Made by a program: the position numbers and the translations under genes
From: CAYLJJ01 sp964384025
GTDB taxonomy: Bacteria > Myxococcota_A > Bradymonadia > UBA7976 > UBA1532
NCBI GenBank assembly: GCA_964384025.1
Contig: CAYLJJ010000023.1
Coordinates: 4,712-68,711, forward strand
Direction: 5' to 3'
Length of the DNA stretch: 64,000 nucleotides
Shown here: positions 50,329 to 60,145 of the stretch, in pieces
Numbering within the stretch: the stretch's first letter is position 1
Layout: every line of letters begins with the position of its first letter
The notes under the pieces: model-generated
The model's database searches: none
Told to the model about the DNA's origin: nothing
Seen by the model: only the letters and a program-made list of their open reading frames with translations

Positions 50329-50670
50329 TCATTGGATCTTCTTTTTGGTCGAGCAATCTAACGTCAAACTGATATCATCCCCAATCTCAAAGCGCTCTCT
50401 TCGTCCTCCACACTCCAACCAATAGCTTCCTTCGGGAAGCTTAAAGCTGTGGCTGCGCGCTGCCCCTCGCCCAAAGCTGCTCCTACGCAGCAGCTTCCCC
50501 TCTTTATCGTAGAGGCTCACCTCCAGCAGGGCTGCTGAAGAGCGATAGCTGAGCTGCACCTCTCGCCCTGCGGCCTCCCAGGTACGGACCCCCTGAAGCA
50601 GGGCCAGCGCGGCCAATAGCCCCAATATGGTGCGGATCAAGCGACGCTTCCAGGGTTTGGCCTTACTCAA
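50329..50670 (-). CDS. Small membrane-anchored protein, function unknown
   Basis: A 113-residue protein. A basic N-terminus (KAKPWKRRLIR) and one hydrophobic helix (TILGLLAALALLQGV) anchor it, with a small beta-rich domain outside (VQLSYRSSAALLEVSLYDKE, then LPEGSYWLECGG). Its start overlaps the stop of the upstream phosphoesterase gene by 4 bp, so it is the last gene of a three-gene unit. No family recognised. Confidence 0.7.
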   Translation of the reverse strand: MSKAKPWKRRLIRTILGLLAALALLQGVRTWEAAGREVQLSYRSSAALLEVSLYDKEGKLLRRSSFGRGAARSHSFKLPEGSYWLECGGRRERFEIGDDISLTLDCSTKKKIQ

Positions 50671-51524
50671 GCTTCCTCCTCCTGGAGCAGGAAGCGCCCA
50701 CTCTCTGGCTCGTGGATATAGCGCTCTACCCTCAACAGCCGTTCACCCTCGATCACATAAAGGTTGAACTCTGCCCTTCCCTGGCTGGCGCTGGCGCTGG
50801 AGACACGCAGGATCGGGATCTCCGTTCCGGGTAGAGTGTAACGGCCAAAGCGATGATCATGACCGTGGATGATCAACTGAGGTGGGCGTGAGAGGCTCTT
50901 GAGTTGAGCGCTCAAGGCTTCAGCATCAAGGAGATCTTGACGCTTACTTTCAGCGATGGGGTGGTGCAAACAGAGGAGCTGGAAGGGCTCATGGCCCGCC
51001 TCAAGCAGCTCCGCCATCCGCTCCATCTGCGCGGGACCTACAGCCCCTGTAGCTTTGAAGATCGGCGCAGGCTGCGCGGTGCTCAGGCCCAGGATCAGAA
51101 GCCCTGGGAGCCTGCGGATCACGGGGTAGGACCAAACCCCATCGCGTGAAGCGAGATCTTGTGGGAGATAGAGACCAAAGCTGCGCTCAAATAGACCCCG
51201 AGCCTCCTCTATATAGAGGTCATGGTTTCCGGGTACCAGGGTCAGCTCCTCTGGAGAGAAGTGACTGCGCAGCAGCTCACCAGCTCGCTGAAACTCTCCA
51301 GGTAGGGCGAGGTTGACCATATCTCCTGTACAGATTGTATGATCCACCTTGAGCAGATCGATGGCGTCCAGGAGCGCTGAAAAGATCTCCTCCTGATGAT
51401 GCCGTGCGCGAAAGAGCGCCAAGTTGAGCGCCCCTGTCCAGCGCTTATTGAGGAGTTGATGAAGCTTGGGCGCGTTGAGCGCGGCGATATGGGCGTCGGA
51501 AAAATGGGCGACTCTCAGGCTCAT
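50667..51524 (-). CDS. Calcineurin-like phosphoesterase (cytosolic)
   Basis: A 285-residue metallophosphoesterase without a signal peptide. The di-metal motifs are FSDAHI, CTGDMVN, VPGNHDLY, CLHHPI and IHGHDH. Related enzymes include cyclic-nucleotide phosphodiesterases and UDP-diacylglucosamine hydrolase-like proteins; the substrate is not readable. It overlaps the large CARDB lipoprotein gene by 4 bp at its start and the small membrane-protein gene by 4 bp at its end, so the three are translated together. Confidence 0.88.
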   Translation of the reverse strand: MSLRVAHFSDAHIAALNAPKLHQLLNKRWTGALNLALFRARHHQEEIFSALLDAIDLLKVDHTICTGDMVNLALPGEFQRAGELLRSHFSPEELTLVPGNHDLYIEEARGLFERSFGLYLPQDLASRDGVWSYPVIRRLPGLLILGLSTAQPAPIFKATGAVGPAQMERMAELLEAGHEPFQLLCLHHPIAESKRQDLLDAEALSAQLKSLSRPPQLIIHGHDHRFGRYTLPGTEIPILRVSSASASQGRAEFNLYVIEGERLLRVERYIHEPESGRFLLQEEEA

Positions 51525-54500
51525 CTCAGCTCCCAGACCAGCGAGTACTCATTATGGGCGTCAAAAAAGCCATCCACTCGGATAAGCAAGCTTCCTGGAG
51601 AGAGACCCTCCAGCTCAACCAACTCCCCATCCTCCTCACCACGGCTCTCCCCCAAGAGCTGCTCTTCTAGATCCCAAACCTGAAGGTCAAGATCTCCGAG
51701 ATCCTGTTCAAATTCTAGACGCAGCACCAGATCGGCAGGCAGAGGCAGCGGTAAGAGATACCAATCTTCGGTGAAGGGGCAGATCACCCGATCTTTGAGG
51801 AGACCCTCGCTTCCCTCCAAGGGAGTAGCGGTTGAGGGCCCCTCATTCTCTCTGAGATCATCATCTTCACAGCGTGCCTCCACCTCAAGAGGAGCCGCAG
51901 CGCTGTTGTTCCCTGGCCGAATATCTGGGTGCTCTCGCTCTGGATCCAAAGAGGCCAAGAGGTAGCCCTCTCCCGCTGGGAGGTTCGCTGGGAGGGTCAG
52001 GCGCTGTTGGAAAGGGAGCTGGGCTGCTCCCGGGAGATCCAGGCGGCGCTCAGCCAAGAGCCAGTCGTCAGGGCTGGGCAGCTCATCGATCGAGAAGAGG
52101 AAGCGTAGGAGGGCCTGCTCGACACCATCTCCTCTGAGGTTCTGAAGTTGGCCCTCAACGCGGAGATCTCCTCCTGGTGAGAGTTGATGGCCAGAGAGTC
52201 GCAGCGCGCTGACTGCCAGATCGACGCCGCTGACCCCTGCGAGGGTCAGTTCATAGATGATCACCTCTGGAGCCTCAGAGCGTGCCCTCACACGATATTC
52301 TCCATTGAGCTGAGCTTCATAAGAGATACGCCGTTCACTCTCTCCTAAGAGTTCGCCTTGGGGAGCAAAGAGGCTCAGCTGGACCGGATGCGCTCCCGAA
52401 GCCACCTGAAGACTGATGCTGTTACCCGCTGGGATGGGGAAGCGGAACCAATCCTCATCTCCTGGACAGAGGCTCAGCTGGTGGCGACCATCTGCGAGGA
52501 GGGTGGCCAGCTCCTCGCTCCCATTGGGCTCAAAGCCATCATCGCTACACTCCTCAGCGGCGCGCTGGATCAGCTCCAGGCGATAGCTGTTGGCTACGTG
52601 CAGCTCATCTCCAGGGGCAAGATACACCCTCAAAAAGAGCGGACCGCTCTCCTGTACCCTGAGCAGCCGCACCATCTCTCGATTCTGGAGGCTGCGGCTC
52701 TCAGCCAGGAGGCTGCTCATATCCGCAGCGTAGAGGGCCAACTCCAGATCCCCCGCCTCATGCTCAAAGTCCAAACGGACCTCGAGCTGATCCCCTGCTT
52801 CTCCCTCTAGGCGGTACCAATCGTCATCTCCTCGACAGCTCCGCAACTCCTCCTGGACTCCCGGTTGGAGGGGGGCTGCAAGGGGTGGAGCGCCGCCCTC
52901 CTCAAAGGGGCTACCATTGGGCTCCAGGGGATCCGCCTGACAGGCTTGTTCAGCGTCCGCCAATAGGCGCAAGAGCAGGCGGTTCTCCTCATCGCTCTCC
53001 TCCACCTCATCATCAGCGTCCGCCTCAAGAATCAGGAACCAGATCTGATCCTCCAGCTCCTCAGGCATCTCTAAGCGCAGGTTGAGAGCCTGAGCCTCAT
53101 TGGCGAGCAGGGCGGGCGCCCTCAGCTCGCTCAGGGGGAGCGCCTCCTCTCCCAGGGTATCGGCGCTCAGAGAGAGCTTTAAGAGGGAGTCAAGGGCGGG
53201 CTCTCCACCCAGGTTGAGCAGCTCAACGCTGAGCTCAACTTGGGCTCCCGCCTGGATCAGCGCAGGGATAGCGCGAGCATCCCTCAGTCTCAGATCTGGA
53301 GCCTCAGGAGGAGAGCCCTGGCTGTACTCCAGAGCATAGCTAAAATGGCCTTGGAGGGGCCGGATCTGTAGGCGTGGACTGCGGGGCTCCTCGCTGCTCT
53401 CTAGGACCAAGCTGAGGCTGCCTGAGGCTCCCCCCGCTCGATGGAGTGGCTCCCCCTCTTCATCGAACATCCGCATCTCCAACTCTCCCTCCTCAGGATC
53501 CCAGCTCAGACGCCACTCAGAGATCTGCCCAGGAGGGATCTCCAAGAGTTGCCAATCTGCCTCATCACAGGCTCCCAGCTCAGGGTAACTTCCAGGTTCC
53601 AGGAGCCGCGCTCGCTCAAACTCATCATCCCCCTCCCGAAGATCCTCTCGGCAGCCCCCGGTGGCTCCTTCAACCTCTAAGCTCTCCTGAGCAAAGCGAA
53701 AGTTGTTCTCCTCATCCCGCTCTCCTTGTAGGCGGTCGTCGGGATCCACCACCAAGCCGACCCGCCAAAGGAGAACTTGCTGATCGAGCTCCTCAGGAAT
53801 GATCAGGGCTCGCTGGATTTGAACGCTCTCTCCCCCAGGAATGGGATCAACCTCAAAGCGCTCTAAAATCTGATCAGCGCCAGAATCAAAACGCTCATCA
53901 GCGCTGAGGATAAAGATCGCCTCTAGGTCTCCGGTGGTATCTCGCCCCAGGTTGCCGATCTCCGCGCTCAAGTTCAGATGCTGTCCTACCTCGACGCGGG
54001 AGGGTTCAAAGCTGAGGCCCTGGATGAAGGGATCAAGATCAGGCTCTCCTCCCAGGCTCAGGATAGCTTGCTGGCTGCGGCGATTGTTGCCTGGATTGAC
54101 ATCATGACTGCTGTTGGAGGGATCTGCGACTGCGCTGATGCGATACTCTCCGGCGGGAAGGCGTCGCGTGATAGGCAAGCTCAACGCCAACTCCAGCAGC
54201 TCTCCAGCGGGGAGCCCTGACAGATTCTCAGAGCGCAGCTGGATCGCCTCACCTCCACCCACAGGCTCCGCCAAGAGTCGCAGGACAAAGAAGCGCTCCA
54301 CAGAGAGAGTGCCTCGATTCTCCAATTGAAGGCTCCCGCTGAGGTTCTGTCCCCAATAGGCGATCTCCGGCCCCAGGCTCAGGGATCGGATGATCAGATC
54401 AACCCCCTCCACAGCTCCCTCTTCAGCCAAGAGGAAAGGATCAGACCAAACCCGAAGGTTGTCATCCTCCTGCTGCTCCTCGATACGCTCCTCCGGATCT

Positions 54501-55507
54501 GCCAGAGCGAGGAGGTGATAGAGGCCGGGGCTCAGCTCTGGGCTTAAGTCGAGGAGGGTGGGGATCTCTCGACGCTCCCCAGCTCCCAGCGCCAGCTCTC
54601 CCAGAAAGCTCAACTGCTGATCTTCAGGGTCTGGCTGTTCATCTGAGCTGAGGAGGAGGGAGAAGGCGGCCCCTATCGTGGGGCGATTGCCTGTATTCCC
54701 CAGGCAGACCTCTGCTTCCAGCTGCTCTCCTCGCTCTATGCTGGGGGTCTGCTCCAATGGGATCGCTTCAAAACTGGAGATACGGAGCCCACAGATCACG
54801 AGGTTGGGGCCATCATCACGAGGGTTGTTTAGCCTCAGGGGCAGCGGCGCTAGGCCCAGATTGTTCTCTCGCTCTCGTTCCCCGATGTTCTCCTCTGGAT
54901 CGGCGAGGACTCCCAGCCAATATTCTCCAGAGGGAAGCTCTTCTGGCACCTGAAGGCTCAGCTCCAGCAGCTCAGCAGCTCCAGGCTCTTGATCAACTCG
55001 GTGCAGGCGTCTCCAGACAGGTGCATCCAGGGGGCGCTGTGGATTCTTGGAGAGGAAGATCAACAGGTCAAAGCCTCCAAAAGCCTGAGCACCTCGGTTC
55101 TGAAAGCTCCAGTTCAACTGGACCTCTCCTCCCGAGCTGAGCTGAAGAGGGGCAAAGCTTAACTCAGAGATCTGAAGATCGGCGGGAGGGTGTACCTGAA
55201 TCTTCAGTTCAGCCTGAGCGCTCAACCCATCATCAAGATCTCGCACCAACAGCTGCACCAAGTAATCGCCGGGCTCCTCAAAAGTGTGCTCTGGGTTGAC
55301 TCCCTCGGCGATCTCTCCATCTCCAAAGGACCAGTTCCAACTGTATTGATGCTCCAAGGGGCCGTTGTTGCGACCCTGAAAGTTCAACTTAAAAGGGGCG
55401 TTGCCCTGTATTCGCTCGGCGACGGCAGCTGCATCAAAGCCGCTCTTCTCTTGATCCTCACAAGCGGAGGCTGTGAGGAGGAGGAGAACCCAGGAGAGCT
55501 TGCTCAT
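51521..55507 (-). CDS. Large lipoprotein with PKD, six CARDB and four PPC domains
   Basis: A 1328-residue lipoprotein with leader LSWVLLLLTASAC. One PKD domain (WNWSFGDGE, about 35-110) is followed by CARDB adhesion modules (openings such as DLQISELSFAPLQL, NLVICGLRI, DLIIRSLSL, PFIQGLSFEPSRV). Pre-peptidase C-terminal (PPC) domains with DDWYRL or EDWFRF signatures alternate with the last two CARDB modules, so the order is CARDB x4, PPC, CARDB, PPC, PPC, CARDB, PPC. Such domains are beta sandwiches that bind surfaces or polymers and keep long proteins extended. AAGGA stands about 11 bases before the ATG. It is the first gene of the unit with the phosphoesterase and small membrane protein. Confidence 0.9.
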   Translation of the reverse strand: MSKLSWVLLLLTASACEDQEKSGFDAAAVAERIQGNAPFKLNFQGRNNGPLEHQYSWNWSFGDGEIAEGVNPEHTFEEPGDYLVQLLVRDLDDGLSAQAELKIQVHPPADLQISELSFAPLQLSSGGEVQLNWSFQNRGAQAFGGFDLLIFLSKNPQRPLDAPVWRRLHRVDQEPGAAELLELSLQVPEELPSGEYWLGVLADPEENIGERERENNLGLAPLPLRLNNPRDDGPNLVICGLRISSFEAIPLEQTPSIERGEQLEAEVCLGNTGNRPTIGAAFSLLLSSDEQPDPEDQQLSFLGELALGAGERREIPTLLDLSPELSPGLYHLLALADPEERIEEQQEDDNLRVWSDPFLLAEEGAVEGVDLIIRSLSLGPEIAYWGQNLSGSLQLENRGTLSVERFFVLRLLAEPVGGGEAIQLRSENLSGLPAGELLELALSLPITRRLPAGEYRISAVADPSNSSHDVNPGNNRRSQQAILSLGGEPDLDPFIQGLSFEPSRVEVGQHLNLSAEIGNLGRDTTGDLEAIFILSADERFDSGADQILERFEVDPIPGGESVQIQRALIIPEELDQQVLLWRVGLVVDPDDRLQGERDEENNFRFAQESLEVEGATGGCREDLREGDDEFERARLLEPGSYPELGACDEADWQLLEIPPGQISEWRLSWDPEEGELEMRMFDEEGEPLHRAGGASGSLSLVLESSEEPRSPRLQIRPLQGHFSYALEYSQGSPPEAPDLRLRDARAIPALIQAGAQVELSVELLNLGGEPALDSLLKLSLSADTLGEEALPLSELRAPALLANEAQALNLRLEMPEELEDQIWFLILEADADDEVEESDEENRLLLRLLADAEQACQADPLEPNGSPFEEGGAPPLAAPLQPGVQEELRSCRGDDDWYRLEGEAGDQLEVRLDFEHEAGDLELALYAADMSSLLAESRSLQNREMVRLLRVQESGPLFLRVYLAPGDELHVANSYRLELIQRAAEECSDDGFEPNGSEELATLLADGRHQLSLCPGDEDWFRFPIPAGNSISLQVASGAHPVQLSLFAPQGELLGESERRISYEAQLNGEYRVRARSEAPEVIIYELTLAGVSGVDLAVSALRLSGHQLSPGGDLRVEGQLQNLRGDGVEQALLRFLFSIDELPSPDDWLLAERRLDLPGAAQLPFQQRLTLPANLPAGEGYLLASLDPEREHPDIRPGNNSAAAPLEVEARCEDDDLRENEGPSTATPLEGSEGLLKDRVICPFTEDWYLLPLPLPADLVLRLEFEQDLGDLDLQVWDLEEQLLGESRGEEDGELVELEGLSPGSLLIRVDGFFDAHNEYSLVWELR

Positions 55508-55741
55508 AAAATCATCATTCCTTGTTCATTGAGCCCCAGCGACTCTGGCTTCAAAAAGACTTACATGCAGGAGAGGCGCAACTCTGGACGATAATCAGGA
55601 GAGAGAGGCTGAAGCAATAGCCTGACGCAAGGAAGTGTGTCCGAAATTTGAGACGGAGAGCCCGGAGCAGCACAGCTCACTTGACCATCACTCAACGCAA
55701 AGATACGGTCGCCTTCGGCGATGGAACGGTGGAGGCATCCT
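55508..55741. other. Divergent region, 234 bp
   Basis: This lies between the CARDB lipoprotein gene (minus) and the next plus-strand gene. It should hold both promoters. No clear -35/-10 pair was identified. GGAGG at 55731-55735 is the ribosome site of the plus-strand gene. Confidence 0.4.
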
Positions 55742-57097
55742 TTGAGCGGTGAAAAGAAGCCGGGGCTGAGGGATATCAGCAATTTAAAAGCGCGCCTGAG
55801 CATGCTCAACACAGGCAAGGGACCTGCTACAGCCCCAAGACCTGCGGCGCCAGCCGTGAGCAACCCAGCGCGATCCGCGTTCAGCCCTTGTCCAGAGGAG
55901 GAGGATTTCGCCACAGATCCAGAACTCTCCTTGGGGGCAGACACCGCCGTTGTTCGCCTCGATGGTCCTACAGGCAAGCCAGAGCCCTATCGTCCAGCCC
56001 CTCGCTCTAGGCCCCCTCTTGCTCACCCCATCCCAGCAGCCAAGCCACCTCAGGGGGGCGGCTTCTCTCTGGGCGCAGCAGAAGAGCTCTTCGCTCGTCC
56101 CGAGCCAACTCCACAAGCTGCACCTGTCTCGGTTCAAGCTCAAGCAGGAGGCTTTCAGGAGCCTCAGCCAAACGATCAATTCGCCAGTCCTTTCCAGGTT
56201 GGAGAATATACTCAGGCAGCGGAGCCCGTTGATCTCAACGCTGATGAGCAAGCTGCTCTGGACCGCTTTGAGCGTAAGCAGGTGGGTATCCGTCCCTTCC
56301 TCGCTATCTCCATGACTGGCGCAGTTGCTGCGCTCACCTTGGTGGTGGGCTTCGCCATCGGCAATGTGCGCGAGACGCGCCGTATGGTGAACTTTCAGAT
56401 CGAAGACTCTGAGCTGGTGCGTGACCGGATGAAGCCTCTCCTCAACAAGATGAGGGAGGTGGCGCCTGTCATCCAAAGCTTGATGATCAGCCCAGAGGCT
56501 GGGGTTGACTGGAAGAAGATGAACTATCTGCCGGAGATGCCGGAGGTGGATGCCTCTGTGCTCCTCTCCACCCGTGTCCCTCTAGCCCCCGATCTCGCGC
56601 GGATGCTCAATAACTCGGTGGTGGAGATCAACCAACTCTTTGTGATGATCAATCAGCACCGACGCTTGACCCTCAAGATCGATAAAGTGGAACTAGAAGC
56701 TCTAGAAAAGGGCAATGTTTGGTTTGATCGAGATAACTTCGCTGTTGAATTCACTCCTGTAGTCCTTAAACCCAAGGAGTCTCTCCTAAAATATGTGCCC
56801 CCCAAAGGTAATATTGTCGCCATCATCGCAAAATGGCGTCTGAACGCTGACGGAACTCAGAATGAGATTCCGGTCATTCGACGAGGAGAGCAGAATGCCA
56901 GATATATACCCCTGCGCCACTTGGTCCCCATCCCCAAGTCAGATCTAGTGACTGCAGGCAAAGGCAATGTTCAAACTCTCTATCGGCGCCGCATTAAAGA
57001 GATGAACATTATCCTCAAGAAGATCATGGGTTACACCCCCTCTCTCCAAGATGCCCTAGATAGAGAAGCTGCGCGTTCAAGAGTCTTCTCCTTCTGA
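55742..57097 (+). CDS. Membrane protein with long disordered N-terminus, function unknown
   Basis: About 451 residues. A short basic start (GEKKPGLRDISNLKARLSML) leads into a Pro/Ala-rich disordered segment to about residue 180. One membrane helix follows (FLAISMTGAVAALTLVVGFAIG), then about 240 residues outside (VNFQIEDSELVRDRMK..., ending EMNIILKKIMGYTPSL). The start is TTG 55742 because GGAGG stands six bases before it; the frame also opens at ATG 55721, which has no site. It resembles no family I can name. It converges on the next gene with a 21-bp overlap. Confidence 0.72.
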   Translation: MSGEKKPGLRDISNLKARLSMLNTGKGPATAPRPAAPAVSNPARSAFSPCPEEEDFATDPELSLGADTAVVRLDGPTGKPEPYRPAPRSRPPLAHPIPAAKPPQGGGFSLGAAEELFARPEPTPQAAPVSVQAQAGGFQEPQPNDQFASPFQVGEYTQAAEPVDLNADEQAALDRFERKQVGIRPFLAISMTGAVAALTLVVGFAIGNVRETRRMVNFQIEDSELVRDRMKPLLNKMREVAPVIQSLMISPEAGVDWKKMNYLPEMPEVDASVLLSTRVPLAPDLARMLNNSVVEINQLFVMINQHRRLTLKIDKVELEALEKGNVWFDRDNFAVEFTPVVLKPKESLLKYVPPKGNIVAIIAKWRLNADGTQNEIPVIRRGEQNARYIPLRHLVPIPKSDLVTAGKGNVQTLYRRRIKEMNIILKKIMGYTPSLQDALDREAARSRVFSF

Positions 57098-59395
57098 GAG
57101 TGGAGAGAGTGCCTCCCACTCTTGATCGACCTCCACCCAGCCCGCTCGCTGCTCTAGCTCCTTTCGCTCCACTTCATGAGTCATCAAAAGATCCAAGATC
57201 TCAGCACCTTCTAGGCGATCCAGAGCGAGGGAGAGCTGTTCTCCCCCTTCGAAGCGAAGATCGACGAAGACAAAGCTCTGGTTTCGGCGGCTCATCCATT
57301 GTGAGACGAGATCAAGGCAGATTCCCAGGAGTAAGATCCCCAAACCATAGCCGCTCCAGAGACTGCTGCGCCCCCTCAAGCCTGAGAAGAGGAGATAGCC
57401 TCCCATGAGCCCTGAGAGGCTAAGAGCAGTAGCACCGAGGAGGCGGTAGAAGTGGCGTAGACCTTGATATATGCGCAAACTCTTCAGATCGATGAGGAGT
57501 TGGCTGTATTCTCTATGCTCTAGCGTTTCTCCCCTGAGCTGAAGCTCCTCTCGAAAGAGAAACTCATGATCGGTAAAGATGAGCTGTCCACGCCTTTTCT
57601 GACCCAGGAAAATTTTTAGACGCTCAAAAAACAGGGAGAAGAGCCCCTGCATGGGTAGAGGGGTGGAGCGGAGGAGCCGAGCTTCAGAAGAGAGGGGATG
57701 ATCCCTTGAGGGTCGCCTACGTAAAAAGAGCCCAGGGCTCTCCAGTTGAAGAGGTCCCAGGGTCTCAGGGCGCAGTTGATCTTGGGCCTGTTCCTCCTCT
57801 GCCAGCAGCTCAGCGGCCATATCAATTCGCTCCTCACGCAGCTCCTTGAGCAGATCGGGAAAAAGGGCTGGGAGCATCTGCTCTAGGGATCCAGCCCAAC
57901 CAGCGGTGTCAGCTACAGAGCTGTGTTGAGCGAAGAGTCGCACCATCAGGCGGTAGAGCCATAGACCTGCCTCTCTGCTCTCCAATTGGGCATAGAGTCG
58001 CCGCGCAGCCTGCAGAATGATGTAGGAGAACTGCCCTAAGAGACGGCCAAAGAGTCGTCGTCGTCGCCCCTCTCCCTCTTCAACCCAGCGATATACGAGG
58101 CTCTCCATCGCCCCCGCAAAGCTTTCCAGTTGGGAGAACAGTTCCCCTTGTGGTCTAACGGCGAGATATTGAAGAGCGTGCAGAACCGCCTCATGAAACT
58201 TGGAATCATTGAGGATATGATCGATGCCTTTGGGGGTGAAAGACTGAAAGAATGTGGCGATCACCCGCTCTTGTAGTGGATGAAGCAGGCTGGGCTCTAG
58301 GGGATCATCCTCGATGGGTAGATCTGCCAAAAGGAGCACTTGACGCATAGCGCGCACATCATGGCTCACAGCCCGCAGTAAGCTCTCTAAGCTGGCCCCT
58401 TGACGTGCTTGATCTCTGATGAGGCTCAAGAGACCTTCAGAGAGCTGAGAGAGGCTCAATAGGGGGTGTTCAGGGAGGAAACACTGCGCGTAGAGATCAA
58501 CCAAGCGCTCTCCAACCTCTGGAAGGGAACGGGCGCTGAGGTTGCTGAGAACCTCATCGATCAAGCCCTCAGGGGCGCCTTGAATCTGAATGATAAAGAG
58601 ACCACAGGAGATCAGCTTGGAGTCGCCTCGGGTCAGAAGCACAGAGAGTAACATCCTGTTTCGAGCGGCAGCTGAGATACAGAGATAGTGCAGCATTCGA
58701 GGATCGTGGCAGCTCTCCATGAGCGAGCGTAAGAAACGCCAGCGGTGCCATCGGCTCCTTAATATGCGGTTGACGTGCTGTTTGAGGGTAAACCAAACTC
58801 CACCTCGTCCGGGAGATGGGCCCTGTTCATGAAAGCGCAAGAGCCGCGCGAAGATCCAAGAATCGGTACTGCCTGCTTCGGAGATCTGTCGACTGCGACG
58901 GCTGATCTCTAAGGAAACACGATCAACATAGATTTGCCAAAAACGGAGGGCATCTTCCTTATCACAAACCAGATCGACATAATCTGAAAAAACAAAAGGG
59001 CCCAAGCGCTCTACACCAGGGAGAAGAGACACCAACTTGAGGCTAAACTCTCGGCGCTCTACTGGACCCATCTCCTGAAGCAAGCTCCAATAACCTTGGA
59101 CAAAGAGCAGAGTGATTAACTGTGGATCTTCATCTACGTTGAGGAGCAGTTCGGAGAGAGAAAAGATACTTCCACGAAGAGGAAGGGTCAGCTGTTCAGC
59201 AATCCTTAAAGCCTGAGCATGAGTAGAGATGATCGCTTCGCTCAGCCGTGCGTCGGGCTCAGAGGCTAGATCCAAGAGAAGATTAAATACAAATTTCGCT
59301 AAACGCTCATCCAGATGAGCATCTTCCAGTCGCTGGAAGACCTCCTCCTGCTTCTGTCGGAGGCTATCAAGGAAGGGGCTCTGCCCAGTCTCCAT
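57077..59395 (-). CDS. Large helical-repeat protein with C-terminal membrane segments, function unknown
   Basis: A 772-residue protein. The first 560 residues are mainly Leu-rich helices of HEAT or armadillo type (for example LLNVDEDPQLITLLFVQGYW, LPEVGERLVDLYAQCFL). A charged region with RRRPSRDHPLSSEARLL and a beta-rich PH-like segment (RRGQLIFTDHEFLFREELQL) follow. Then two membrane helices (LGATALSLSGLMGGYLLFSG and GYGLGILLLGICLDLV), and a final acidic tail. No signal peptide, so most of it is in the cytosol. Unknown family. It begins just before the cyclophilin lipoprotein gene on the same strand, 13 bp after its stop. Confidence 0.75.
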   Translation of the reverse strand: METGQSPFLDSLRQKQEEVFQRLEDAHLDERLAKFVFNLLLDLASEPDARLSEAIISTHAQALRIAEQLTLPLRGSIFSLSELLLNVDEDPQLITLLFVQGYWSLLQEMGPVERREFSLKLVSLLPGVERLGPFVFSDYVDLVCDKEDALRFWQIYVDRVSLEISRRSRQISEAGSTDSWIFARLLRFHEQGPSPGRGGVWFTLKQHVNRILRSRWHRWRFLRSLMESCHDPRMLHYLCISAAARNRMLLSVLLTRGDSKLISCGLFIIQIQGAPEGLIDEVLSNLSARSLPEVGERLVDLYAQCFLPEHPLLSLSQLSEGLLSLIRDQARQGASLESLLRAVSHDVRAMRQVLLLADLPIEDDPLEPSLLHPLQERVIATFFQSFTPKGIDHILNDSKFHEAVLHALQYLAVRPQGELFSQLESFAGAMESLVYRWVEEGEGRRRRLFGRLLGQFSYIILQAARRLYAQLESREAGLWLYRLMVRLFAQHSSVADTAGWAGSLEQMLPALFPDLLKELREERIDMAAELLAEEEQAQDQLRPETLGPLQLESPGLFLRRRPSRDHPLSSEARLLRSTPLPMQGLFSLFFERLKIFLGQKRRGQLIFTDHEFLFREELQLRGETLEHREYSQLLIDLKSLRIYQGLRHFYRLLGATALSLSGLMGGYLLFSGLRGRSSLWSGYGLGILLLGICLDLVSQWMSRRNQSFVFVDLRFEGGEQLSLALDRLEGAEILDLLMTHEVERKELEQRAGWVEVDQEWEALSPLSEGEDS

Positions 59396-59408
59396 CTAGG
59401 ACCCTGAG

Positions 59409-60050
59409 CTAAAACTTACCCCAGTGGATCTCCATCTTCTCGATGATGACATTCTTCTTGGGGCGGTTTGGGGGGATGGTTGGGACACGGGCGATTTTCT
59501 TGATGATCGGGAGGTCCTTACACTCTCCAAAGACGCTGTGCTTGTTATTAAGCCAGGGAGTCGCCTTCTCGGTGATAAAGAACTGGCTGCCATTGGTAGC
59601 TGGACCGCGATTGGCCATGCTGAGCATACCGGGCTTGTTGTGCTTCAGATCCTTGTGAAACTCATCCGCGAAGGTGTAGCCAGGACCCCCGGTTCCGTTG
59701 CCCGCTGGATCACCTGTCTGAAGCATGAAGTTGGGGATCACGCGGTGAAAGATCAGGCCATCGTAGAAGCGCTTCTTGAGCTTCTTGCCGCTCTTAACAT
59801 CGGTGAACTCCTTGTTCCCCATCGCTAAGCCGACGAAGTTGGCTACGGTCTTGGGTGCTCGCTTGTGGTAGAGCTTGCAGTGGATGACGCCCATATTGGT
59901 GCGAACATCGGCCAACAGAACAGAGCCTTCACCTGGAACTCCCTTGAAGGCTTCATCTGTGGGCGCAGCTTGCTTCTTGTCTGAGGGCTGACTCTCGGCA
60001 GTGTTACAGCCCAAGAGAGAGAGCATAAGGAGGAGGCTGATGAGACGCAT
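59409..60050 (-). CDS. Cyclophilin-type peptidyl-prolyl isomerase lipoprotein
   Basis: A 213-residue protein with lipoprotein leader LISLLLMLSLLGC. The cyclophilin domain is complete: VIHCKLYHKRAPKTVANFV, YDGLIFHRVIPNFMLQTGDP with the catalytic Arg in FHRV, GSQFFIT, and WLNNKHSVFGE. It catalyses cis-trans isomerisation of prolyl bonds in the periplasm or at the outer membrane. ATG 60050 is chosen because the leader fits there; the frame is open upstream to 60149. The gene follows truB on the same strand with a 95-bp gap. Confidence 0.93.
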   Translation of the reverse strand: MRLISLLLMLSLLGCNTAESQPSDKKQAAPTDEAFKGVPGEGSVLLADVRTNMGVIHCKLYHKRAPKTVANFVGLAMGNKEFTDVKSGKKLKKRFYDGLIFHRVIPNFMLQTGDPAGNGTGGPGYTFADEFHKDLKHNKPGMLSMANRGPATNGSQFFITEKATPWLNNKHSVFGECKDLPIIKKIARVPTIPPNRPKKNVIIEKMEIHWGKF

Positions 60051-60145
60051 ATTAAGATGATCTCCAGTTTTGTTGGGGTTGAAGTGGAGAGCATAGCGGA
60101 AGCTCGGGGATTGTGAAATCCCCATCTGCTTCCTTGAGTTAAGGA

